The translations under genes and the position numbers were made by a program. The notes beneath the pieces were generated by a model. That model was not told where the DNA came from and did not search any database. It worked only from the letters and a program-made list of their open reading frames with translations. From Conus ventricosus (taxonomy: Eukaryota > Mollusca > Gastropoda > Neogastropoda > Conidae), in the NCBI GenBank assembly GCA_018398815.1, contig CM031611.1, positions 49,020,142-49,084,141 of the forward strand: a stretch of DNA of 64,000 nt. The letters are read 5' to 3'. Positions 28,408 through 41,500 of the stretch are shown one piece after another. Each line of letters begins with the position of its first letter. Positions within the stretch are counted from its first letter, which is position 1.

Positions 28408-31400
28408 AACACACACTCTCTCACACACACACAGAGGCATTGTCTGGCACGCACTCACAGCCAAACCCACGCACAAACAAACCACACTAAGAAAACCATC
28501 GCACAGCTTTGCTTTGTTCTTGGCCTCAGTCTTGGGTGTGCCCCAGAGGCCTCAGAGATTGTGGATGGTGTGGAGCTGGTGGGACTCTCCGTTTTCCCCT
28601 CATCCTGTGGAAGATAGGCCACACATATACATGAACCTCTTCCCTTTACCTTCATCCTGTGGAAGATAGGTCACACATATACATGAACCTCTTCCCTTTA
28701 CCCTCATCCTGTGGAAGATAGGTCACACACATACAGGAACCTCTTCCCTTTACCCTCATCCTGTGGAAGATAGGTCACATATACATGAACCTCTTCCCTT
28801 TACCCTCATTCTGTTGAAGATAGGCCACACACATACATGAACCTCTTCCCTTTAACCTCATCCTGTGGAAGAGAGGTCACACACATACATGAACCTCTTC
28901 CTTTACCCTTATCCTGTGGAAGATAGGTCACACACATACATGAACCTCTTCCTTTACCCTTATCCTATGGAAGACAGGTCACACATACATGAACCTCTTC
29001 CCTTTACCCTCATCCTGTGGAAGATAGGTCACACACATACATGAACCTCTTGGTCACACACATACATGAGCCTCTTCCTTTTACCCTCATCCTGGTCAAC
29101 CTAAACCACACAAACCAATGAATCCCCTTTACTCCCATTCTGTTGAAAAACTATGAAACATACACACAGAGCTCTTCTCTCTGCCCTCATACCATGTAAT
29201 GCCTTTACAAAAAAATAAAACATGTATAATAGAGCTCTCTCCATTACCCTTATCCGATTGAACACATAACACACATGGACTGTTCCCCTTTGCCCTCATT
29301 CTGTTTAACATACATAACATACATGGAGTTCTACCCTTCACCCACACCCTGTTCAAACGTGTATTATATAGAGCGTTCCCCTCTACCCTCATCCTGTTCA
29401 ACATACATCACATACATGGAACGTTCCCCTCTACCCTCATCCTGTTCAATATACATCACATACATGGAACGTTCCCCTCTACCCTCATCCTGTTCAACAT
29501 ACATCACATACATGGAACGTTCCCCTCTACCCTCATCCTGTTCAACATACATCGCATACATGGAACGTTCCCCTCTACCCTCATCCTGTTCAACATACAT
29601 CACATCCATGGAACGTTCCCCTTTACCCTCATCCTGTTCAACATACATCACATACATGGAACGTTCCCCTCTACCCTCATCCTGTTCAATATACATCACA
29701 TACATGGAACGTTCCTCTCTACCCTCATCCTGTTCAACACATACATCACATACAAGGAACGTTCCCCTCTACCCTCATCCTGTTCAACATACATCACATA
29801 CATGGAACGTTCCCCTCTACCCTCATCCTGTTCAACACATACATCACATACATGAAATGTTCCCCTCTACCCTCATCCTGTTCAACATACATCACATACA
29901 TGGAACGTTCCCCTCTACCCTCATCCTGTTCAATATACATCACATACATGGAACGTTCCTCTCTACCCTCATCCTGTTCAACACATACATCACATACAAG
30001 GAACGTTCCCCTCTACCCTCATCCTGTTCAACATACATCACATACATGGAACGTTCCCCTCTACCCTCATCCTGTTCAACATACATCACATACATGGAAC
30101 GTTCCCCTCTACCCTCATCCTGTTCAACACATACATCACATACATGAAATGTTCCCTCTAACCTCATCCTGTTCAACATACATCACATACATGGAACGTT
30201 CCCCTCTACCCTCATCCTGTTCAATATACATCACATACATGGAACATTCCCCTCTACCCTCATCCTGTTCAATATACATCACATACATGGAACGTTCACC
30301 TCTACCCTCATCCTGTTCAATATACATCACATACATGGAACGTTCCCCTCTACCCTCATCCTGTTCAACATACATCACATACATGGAACATTCCCCTCTA
30401 CCCTCATCCTGTTCAACACATACAACACACATGAAGCTCTGCCCTTTACTCCTGTTGTGAACCTTCCACATAGAGGATCTTTCCGTTACTCTCATCCTTT
30501 TCACTACCTACCACACATAGGTGGCTCCTCTTCTTTACACTCATCCTCTTCAAGACATGTGACACACATGGAGCTCCCCCATTTACCCTCATCCTGTTCG
30601 ATACGCGTCACAAATATACAGTTCTTCTCTTCACCCTCATCCTGTTCCACACATCACCCTTATGGAGCCCTCCCTTTTACCCTCATCCTGTTCAAAATAC
30701 AACAAATAACACTCCTCTCTACCCTCATCCTGTTCAAAATACATACAACAAATAGCATTCCTTTCTAGCCTCATCCTGTTCAAAATACATACAACACACA
30801 CAGCACTCCTCTCTACCCTCATCCAGTTCAAAACACACACAACACATATAGCACTCCTCTCTACCATCATCCTGTTCAAAATGCATACAACAAATAGCAC
30901 TCCTCTCTACCCTCATCCTGTTCAAAATGCATACAACAAATAGCATTCCTCTTTACCCTCATCCTGTTCAAAACATCACTCTTATGGAGCCCTCCTTTTA
31001 CCCTCATCCTCTTCAAAATACATACAACACACATAGCACTCCTCTGTACCCTCATCCTGTTCAAAACACACACAACACACACAGCACTCCTCTCTACCCT
31101 CATCCTGTTCAAAACATCACTCTTATGGAGCCCTCCCTTTTACTACCCTCATCCTCTTCAAAATACATACAACACACACAGCACTCCTCTCTACCCTCAT
31201 CCTGTTCAAAACATCACTCTTATGGAGCCCTCCCTTTTACTACCCTCATCCTCTTCAAAATACATACAACACACCAGCACTCCTCTCTACCCTCATCCTG
31301 CTCAAAATACATACAACACACATAGCACTCCTCTCTACCCTCATCCTGTTCAAAATACACACAACACACATAGCACTCCTCTCTACCCTCATCCTGTTCA

Positions 31401-33126
31401 AAATACATACAACACATATAGCACTCCTCTCTACCCTCATCCTGTTCAAAACACAGAGAACACACATAGCACTCCTCTTCACCCTCATCCTGTTCAGAAC
31501 ACACACAACACTCCTCTATACCATCATCCTGTTCAAAATACATACAACACACATAGCACTCCTCTTCACCCTCATCCTGTTCAAAACACAGAGAACACAC
31601 ATAGCACTCCTCTATACCATCATCCTGTTCAAAATACATACAACACACATAGCACTCCTCTCTACCATCATCCCCTTCAAAATACATACAACACATATAG
31701 CACTCCTCTATACCTTCATCTTGTTCAAAATACATACAACACATACAGCCCTCCCCTTTACCCTCATCCTGTTCAAAATACATACAACACATATGGCACT
31801 CCTCTATACCTTCATCTTCTTCAAAATACATACAACACATATAGTACTCCTCTCTACCCTCATCCTGTTCAAAATACATACAACACATATAGTACTCCTC
31901 TATACCTTCATCTTGTTCAAAATACATACAACACATATAGCACTCCTCTATACCTTCATCTTCTTCAAAATACATACAACACACACAGCACTCCCCTCTA
32001 CCATTATCCTGTTTTATCACATCACACACTCCCATGGAACACTCCCCTTTAACCTCATCTTGTTCAATACATACCACACACATGTAGCTCTCCCCTTTAT
32101 TCTTGCCCTGTTCAACACAACTCACACACATGGGCCTCTCCCCTTCACCCTAAACAATTTCAATACATACCACACACATGTAGCTCTACACTTTATCCTT
32201 GCCCTGTTCAATACACACCACTAACAAAGAGCTTCTCATTTTACTCTCATCATACTTAACATATCCCCCACACACCATATACCAAAGAAATAATAAGCTA
32301 CATACTTATACTTGCTTGCAGTCCTAAGCTGTGGTCCACTGAAGTCTGTCTCTCTCCTACCAACTTTCTTTCAGTCTGTTCATACATTTGCCCCAAGTAC
32401 AGATTAACTTCCTACGAGCCTGACACTCTTAAGGGCAACAACTCTCAAGTCAAGTCATGGCGGTTTACAGTTTTTTTTTGTGAGGTCGAGGGCCTTTGTC
32501 GATACTTTTGCCTCAATCCATCTTTCTTAAATCACATTAACACATCCCAAAATCCACCTGGTAGTCGTCGATTTAGGTGGCTGTACAAGACACCCTTTAA
32601 GGCCTCATTAATGTTGGTCACAAAGTCATCTCTGTCTCTGCGTACCTCTCTCCACTCATAATGACTTTCAGTACCTCTAATGTGTAGGCTACTGCGTAGG
32701 TCAGACATCAGCTAAGTCGTAGCCACGAGACGCTCTTCTTAAATTCTCTCATCTTAGTCATTAATTCATTTATCCATCAGCTTTAAATCATGTGTAGTGG
32801 GGTCTCAAAACTCAGCGGATGTGGTGTAGCGTATATGGACTCGTCTGCATACAGTGATGCCTCCGTACTGAAACTGAAACTAATACAGTACCTCTGAAAC
32901 GTGCCTCCATCTATCATTTTTTGAATTTCACTCATACACCCCAGGACCAGCCAGCCAGCCCGTCTTGAAGTCAGATACCTTTTCCTCGGGGCCATGCAAG
33001 GTGTCCCTGTAGGCTTTGTCGATGCAGGCCACCAAAGTCGCTGACCACGTCTGACACTCCTCTTCCGAGTCGGCTTGTAACATGTGGCTCCTGAGGCAGA
33101 GGACACAAGACACACACACACACACA

Positions 33127-33195
<69 letters not shown>

Positions 33196-36100
33196 CACAC
33201 ACACACACACACACACTCACACACACACTCACACACATACACACACACACATCAGGATTCTGCTTCGAAAGGAAAAAAGAATGACGAAAGAACTGAGTCT
33301 GATCTGCCAAGCCTGCTTTTGATACATGACTCTGTTACAAACAAAGTCAATGATAGGAGACTTGGATATTCGTTTGGATTCCAAGCAGAATCTCGGAAAT
33401 CATTCAAAATCAAGGATATCCAAAAAACATTTGAATCAGCATATCAAAGACAGGACGCGCTGCTGATTCACTGTGGAGTGAATGATTTGAAGTCAGCATC
33501 TCCCACGGACTGCAGTAAAGATCTGGTGCAGTGTATCAGACACATCAAGAAAGGAAATCCTGGTCTCAAAATAATCGTTAGCAAAATAGCTCCAGTCACA
33601 GATACTCAACTGAACATCAAGAGAGATCTGTTCAACGCCCTCCTGACATCAGAGCTAAATGAAGACAGCGACATCAGCCTGATCAGCCATAATAACCTGC
33701 GTACGAGCTCCTGGCATCTCCGTGACGGCCTTCACCCCACCAACAGTGGTGCCAGCATCCTGGCCAGAAACATCGGGCGTCACGTGAGAGACCTTCTGTG
33801 GAGCCGACCCAGGAAGACCCGACGATCACAGCACCAGCCATCCTGGTACTACCAGCCCTACCCGGATCCTGTGCTCTACAGCCTGGACCCCTGGAGCAAC
33901 AGGTTCAGCGTGCTGGGCGACTGGTGAAAGTGGAACTTTGCAAAATCAGTACCAGCACCACTTGTGACTGTAACTCACATTGACATCCAAATTGTAGCAT
34001 ACAAAATCATCATCAATTTTCCATTGGCATAATCATTTAATAATCTATAATTGTTGTTTACTTTATCTAAATATTGTTTGCACTAACTTACAAATAAGTT
34101 TTGTTGATACGTGACAATTTCTAATGTTAAAAGACGCTTCTTTTAAGGTATTTCAGTGGAATTGTCGATCTATTATAACCTCCCTTGACCAATTAGTACA
34201 AAAACTTGAAGAGGAAAACTATAATGTATTGGCCTTACAATCCCTAAACACACATAGAAACAAATTACCTAAACTCGCTGGCTATTATTTCCCCCCAATT
34301 GTTCAACAGGTAAACACTAATGACAAAATCAACACGGCCATTTACATCAAGGAAGGAGAGAACTACACCTCCTGTGCAAGTCCCGTTCCACCAGACACAC
34401 CTGATTCCTATTCCTGCGCAGTCAGGGTTCAGGTAAACACTAACATCGTGTTAACTGTAGTGTCAGTCTATCTACCACGGGGACCTAACGAGCACAATTC
34501 TGAATGGTTACGATCTTTTCATTTAAGACCAGATAAGAACAATAGATATCTTGTAACTGGAGATTTTAATGCTCATTCCCCGTTTTGGGAAAAGGACTGC
34601 CAGTTGATTACTAGTAACCGTTTTATTGAAAATCTCGTCGACTCGTCCTTATATCTTTTGAATGACGGGGGAATAACACGTGTTCCTGACAACCCTAAAC
34701 ACAAGCCAAGTGCAATAGATCTAACTTTAGTATCTCCAGATCTAGCACCACTTTGTGACTGGCAAACCCTCGATGACACACTAAATAGTGATCATATTCC
34801 AATCATTACTACCTTCGAAACTACAAGGCTTGAATCAATAGATTTGACAAAGGAAAAAGTCCCAAAATATAATTATAAATTAGCTAACTGGGTAAATTCA
34901 TGGAATTACTAAAAACTTTCTTCGTCGACACAAAAGAACTTGATACAAAAACTATTGACGACCTATATGATCGGTTTCAGAATGCTATGCTTTCTGCCGC
35001 GAATCAGTCAATACCTATGATAAAACCTGTTAAATCAAGTTCAAAAAAGCACACAGGTAATGTCTGGTGGAATGAGTCGTGTGAAAAAGAGAAAAAGAAG
35101 AAAAACATCAAACTGAGAGAATATTATACGAAGTAAAGGAGAAGCGCGCGCTGAAAAGCTTCTTGAGAAAAAAAGAGCCAAAAATCATTTTAATTACATC
35201 ACAGCACAAGCAAAACAACAATATTGGTCTAACTTTTGTAAGAATGAAATATCCAATCATAAAGATTTCCAAAAAGTGTGGGAAAAGTTAAGAACAATGA
35301 AAAATGGAGTAAACTTGCCAAGGTGTCCTGTCAAGCTCCCAAACTCGGATTTCCCATCTAATCTAGAAAAGGCCGAAGCTTTTGTTGACATATTCGCCAA
35401 AAATGGCAGCAAAGATAGTTTATCAACAGAAAATAGACTGCACAGAGAGCAAGAAGAAGAAAACTTCACCGAGAACAATCCAGACCCTGTTGCAAACCAC
35501 TATCTGAATGCTCCCATAACAGTTCAAGAAGTAGAAGAATGTCTTGCTAATCTTGGAACCAAAAAAACATCAGTGGGCTTAGATGGTATCTCCAATGAAA
35601 TGCTACGTCATGTCCCACCTAATGTTAAACGCTTTATCTCGGTCTTCATTCAAAAATGCTGGGAAAATGGCAATTTGCCTTCATTATGGAAGCATTCTAT
35701 CATAGTTCCTATACATAAACAAGGAAAACCTCGAAGTAACATAAACAGCTACCGTCCAATTGCCTTAACGTCGCATACATGCAAACTAATGGAAAGAATT
35801 GTCCTAAACAGATTGCTGTACTTTTGTAATAAACATCAAATTATCCCTATAAATCAAGCTGGTTTCAGAAAGGCAGATCAGCAACGGAACATCTAGTGAA
35901 ACTCACTACACATGTTAAACAGCAATTCGCAAGACGTAAAAACATCTTGGCAACTTTCTTTGACATAAGGAAAGCGTATGAACAAGTGTGGCATAAACGA
36001 CTTTTGTATAAACTGAGAACTATTGGAATAAATGGAACCATGTATGATTATGTCAAAGCTTTCCTTCAAAGTAGAATTATTCAATCAAGAATAGAGCATA

Positions 36101-38051
36101 CATATTCTTCCACTAGAACACTGGAAATGGGTCTTCCACAAGGATCAGTATTATCTCCAATCCTGTTTAATATCCTAATTGCAGACATAACCAAAGGCTC
36201 ATCCAAAGACGTAGTTTTAGTACAGTTTGCTGATGACATATGTTTGTGGATGAAAGTCACTATGAAAAGAAAAACCCCATTAAGATTCTTAAATTATATA
36301 AAGATCAAATATCAACATGAATTAAACAATATCAGTAGTTTCTTACATAAAAATGGATTGACACTGTCGGCAGAAAAAACAAATCTAATGCTTTTTAACT
36401 CTGGATATGACCCAGACAAACTTCCACAATTTACCCTGAATGGATCGGTCTTACAATACGTCAAATCTGTTAAATTCTAGGAGTATATTTAACATCAAAA
36501 CTTTCATGGAACCAACATATTGATCATATTTTGAATAAAGCAAGAAAAAGTTTAAACTTTCTAAAGATCATAAGCAAGCAAAAATGGGGACAAGATAAAG
36601 AGAGTTTAACACTCCTGTCTTCAGCTCTTGTGCGGTCTAGATTGATTTTATGCTCAAGAAGTATTCTTCAGCGCTCCACAGCATCTACTTAATAAGTTAC
36701 AAAGTGTAGACTGCAAAGCATATAAACTTGCTCTTGGAGTTCCCACACATACCTGCAACATTGGGACATACTATGAAATTGGAATTTTACCTTTGAACGA
36801 GTTTCGAAAAGTGTCCTCCACCAAATTTGTTTTAAAGAATCTTTCACAAAAAAGTTTCTGTACAAATGAAGTATCTCTAAATTCAGATACAGATTTTGCT
36901 AAAAGAGCAAAAGACATAAAATCAGCAAAATCTATTCAGTCATACACATCTACTCTTCTGAAAAAAAACAAACATAAACCAAAGTAAAATAGCTGTCAAT
37001 CCGTCCTTTCCACCCATTCCCAAATGGGAACAAACCAAAGCAAATTATGACACAAACTATACTGAACTGAACAAAACGATCCACCATATCTTTTAAAAAA
37101 TTATGTAAATTCTTATTTGGAAGATCAATATAAGGATCATCTGCAAATTTTTACAGATGGTTCAGTGTTAGATGACCATAGAGCAGGAGCAGCTTTTATA
37201 ATACCAAAATTAAAAGTGGAGGAATTATATCATCTTGGCAAACACTTGTCAATATTTACTGCAGAATTAGTTGCTGTTCTAATGTCCCTAAAGTATGTTT
37301 TAAAGTCTTCCATAGAAAATTGTCAACTTTTATTGTGCAGTGATTCAAAGTCAGCCCTTTCTGTCTTACAGTCTCTAAATGCAAAGATCCGCCGTGAGAC
37401 TATTACAGAAATTAATTACGTGACACATCTCCTATCGATGAAAAGAATAAATTGTGACTTTCTGTTGGGTGCCCTCACATTGTGGAATTTCAACAATGAG
37501 AAAGTTGATCAAGCTGCTCGGAGAGCAGCTCGCAACATTGAAGGAACGACTACTCTGAACATTCCGCTAGACCTATCAGAATGTTATACTTTAATTACTA
37601 GAGCATCCTTTAACAGTTTCAAGACGTTATTGGAAGACACAGATAGCCAATATTATCACAACTGTATACAGCCAAATCCCGACATCCACCCCAAAACTCA
37701 ATTAGACAAATTTGAAAATACGACATCTAGAGAGCTAGTAACTTTAATTCATAGGATGCGCTTAAATTCACTTCGAACCAAATACAGTAAAAATGTTACA
37801 TGCATGTGTGGGGAAACTCTCAGTGTACGTCACCTGCTACTAGATTGTCCAAGAGTAAAGAATACAGTGCTCAAAGCTGGTTCTAAATATTTCACATAAT
37901 AGATCGACTCCACTGACTTTACCAAAAATATTAAATAATTATGCTTTACTTTGTTCGATATGCCCACATTTATTACGTAGTCCAGTAGGAATTGTCTTTA
38001 ACTTTCAACAACCCCTCATACACAAAAAGAAATTACTTACTTACTTACTTA

Positions 38052-38097
<46 letters not shown>

Positions 38098-38142
38098 ATG
38101 CATCTAAATACACAGGAGCGCGCGAATGTGCGCTCACACACA

Positions 38143-38194
<52 letters not shown>

Positions 38195-38436
38195 CACACA
38201 CACACTATTACACAATCCGTCTGAAATCACTTTAAGTGGGAAGACGTTAAACTGAAGAACAACAACACACACACACACACACCACACACATACACACACC
38301 ACACACCACACACACACATACACACACACGCACACGCACACGCACACATACACACACACACCACACACACACACCACACACACCCACACACATACACATA
38401 CACCACACACACACACCACACATACACACACACACA

Positions 38437-38483
<47 letters not shown>

Positions 38484-38489
38484 ACACCA

Positions 38490-38541
<52 letters not shown>

Positions 38542-41500
38542 ACACACACACACACACACACATAAGGCTGAAGTCAGAAGACACGTCCTCAGGAAGCACT
38601 GCAACACTGCGGCCTATTCACTCTCTCAGTTTGGAAACATTCAGGCATGCATGTAAGTAAGTATGTATAGATTCACACTAATGCACAGTCGTACACACAG
38701 TTATAATTGAAACCATCTTATTGCAGGATTAGCCTTAGGTTATACTGACAACACACACACACGCTCTCTCTCCCTTTCTCCCTCCCCCCTCTCTCTTTTT
38801 CTATCTCACCCCATCTCTCTCTCTCTTCTCCCTCTCCCCTCCCCCCCCCTCTCTCTCTCCATACACACAGCACAGGCACACCCATCACACACCCCAAAGA
38901 TAAAAACAATACTACAACGATGGGGCACCTGGCTGGAGAGACGATCTCTAAGCAGAAGCGGCGAGGGTCGTCGTGGATGGGGCGGACGTTACAAAGCCGC
39001 AGGTCCTCCTCCATGATGGTCAGCGAGTCCTTGGACCGCTTCCTGTACACCAGCTGGTTGTTCTGTATGCTGAACCAGCGTCTGAAACATCACACCCATA
39101 GTGTTCTGTACGGTGAACCAACATCTGAAACATCACACCCATAGTGTTCTGTACGGTGAACCAGCATCTGAAACATCACACCCATAGTGTTCTGTATGGT
39201 GAACCAGCGCCTGAAACATCACACCCATAGTGTTCTGTATGGTGAACCAGCATCAGAAACATCACACCCATATTGTTCTGTATGGTGAACCAGCATCAGA
39301 AACATCACAACCATATGTTCTGTATGCTGAACCAGCATCTGAAACATCACACCCATAATGTTCTGTATGGTGAACCAGCATCTGAAACATCACACCCATA
39401 GTGTTCTGTATGGTGAACCAGCATCTGAAACATCACACCCATAGTGTTCTGTATGGTGAACCAGCATCTGAAACATCACACCCATAGTGTTCTGTATGGT
39501 GAACCAGCATCAGAAACATCACACCCAGAGTGTTCTGTATGGTGAACCAGCATCTGAAACATCACACCCATAGTGTTCTGTATGGTGAACCAGCATCTGA
39601 AACATCACACCCATAGTGTTCTGTATGGTGAACCAACATCTGAAACATCACACCCATAGTGTTCTGTATGGTGAACCAGCATCTGAAACATCACACCCAT
39701 AGTGTTCTGTACGGTGAACCAGCATCTGAAACATCACACCCATAGTGTTCTGTACGGTGAACCAGCATCTGAAACATCACACCCATTGTGTTCTGTATGG
39801 TGAACCAGTGTCTGAAACATCACAACCATATTGTTCTGTATGGTGACCCAACATCTAAAACATCACACCCATATTGTTCTGTATGGTGAACGAGAATCTG
39901 AAACATCACACCCATATTGTTCTGTATGGTGAACCAGCATCAGAAACATCACAACCATATTGTTCTGTATGGTGACCCAGCATCAGAAACATCACACCCA
40001 TATTGTTCTGTATGGTGAACCAGCATCTGAAACATCACAACCATAATTATTGTTCTGTATGGTGAACCAGCATCTGAAACATCACAACCATACTGTTCTG
40101 TATAAACCCACGTCTGAAACATCACATCCCTTCTGTTCTGTATGGCGAACCAGCATCTGAAACATCATGTTCACCCTATGAAGGCAACATCCACACCACC
40201 ACCAACCTGCAGCCTGTTGGAAACAGGGGACAGAACTCGGGGTAAAGACCATGGTTTACTCACACACCTAACGACAAGTGTTCTGACTAACTGCACAGAG
40301 ATGTGAACTGCTGTCTCTCTCCACCTTTGCGCCGACCCTCGTGACCTTCAACACGTGGCATGAGCATCAATGCGCCATGGCAATGATCACGTACGTCACT
40401 GCAGGCACACTTTGCTCTGCATACTGGGTCTTTAAATCTTGTGCAATGCTGATGATGGTTGCTCAATTAGATGTCCTCCAGCTTGATTTTGTATGAGGAA
40501 AGCATGACTTTGCTTACCACAATTTGCATTTTTTGGCTTCTGGTACAGAAGAACAAATATTCGAAAGAGTTGACTCAGTTTCTTCATAGTTTTTCCGAAC
40601 CAAGATGGCTTATGGCGTTCACAGAGTGTTTTCAAAGGAACTACACTTACATTTTGACTTGGATGAGAGTGATATCATATTCTGATCTGATTGACACTGA
40701 ATGTAAGGGGATTATGCTGTTTACAAAGTGTTATTAAAGGATGTATATTTACATTTTGACTTGGATGAGGGTTTTATATTTCGATCTGACCGACATTGAA
40801 TGTAACGGATTATGGTGTTCACAAATTGTTATTCAAAGGAAATACACTTGGAATTTTTACTTGGATGAGCTCTTTATTACATTTTGATCAGACCAACATT
40901 GAATGTATGGGAATTCAGCACAGGTGAGAGATGGCAGGGATGAACAGAATATTCTGGATAAGACTGACATCGCTGATTCACGGAGTGACACCAGTTCCGT
41001 GCTGGACAGTCCCAATTATGACTGGTTGAAGAAGTCTGAAGACCCCACAGGCTCGCAGGATGTTCCAGAAGACCATTCAGAGGTGGACTGCTTCAGGTTC
41101 TTTGTCAATGTCGACATACCCACCTTATTTCTTTCCCTCTGAAATGCATCGGTATGCTAATAAAATGGAGGACAAGAATGGACGACCTGCAGCTTACAGT
41201 TACACACACAAATCTGCACGCATTCTGTTTCTGTCTTGCGATTCATCTGTGCCTGTTCTCTGGCAGATTTACTATAAATACTTTTTCAAATATATTTCAA
41301 CTTCTGCCTGCAGTCACCTCACTTTGAGACTATATATATTTGGACATGACAAAGAAGCACCACCAGACCCTACACATCTGCACGAAGTGCACAGTGCACT
41401 CTGCCCATGTCTCTGCTTCCAGAGCTTGGTCAACTTCCAGGGAGAATGCACTTGCTCCATTAACGATGACTGACAGTGAGCAAACACGTTTCTGTTTATT

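Larger units (their letters stand above)
33250..38050 (+). mobile_element. Non-LTR retrotransposon (RNase H-bearing, I/Jockey-superfamily type) with SGNH ORF1
   Basis: One element in order: SGNH-hydrolase ORF1, AP-type endonuclease, reverse transcriptase, RNase H and a C-x-C...H-x4-C tail, then a short 3' UTR ending in four or five TTAC repeats. It lies antisense to ACAP in intron 2 and is bounded on both sides by (CA)n, so a target duplication cannot be read. The 5' end is probably truncated inside ORF1. ORF2 is broken by at least five single-base frame slips, mostly at homopolymers, so it is either a recent dead copy or an active copy with consensus errors. Clade placement is inferred from domain order. 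Confidence 0.92.

Noticed and set aside
27745..28617. 290-residue plus-strand frame rich in Asp and Thr-His
   Set aside because: It is the translation of (GAT)n and (CA)n and overlaps the ArfGAP exon on the other strand.
29275..30147. Long open frames of about 290 residues in the 48-bp array
   Set aside because: The unit length is a multiple of three, so frames stay open on both strands; there is no independent coding evidence. The minus-strand frame is kept only as a splicing hypothesis.
31220..32131. 303-residue Cys/Glu-rich open frame on the minus strand
   Set aside because: Same cause: 48-bp tandem units. It would be protein only if spliced to ACAP exons, for which there is no evidence here.
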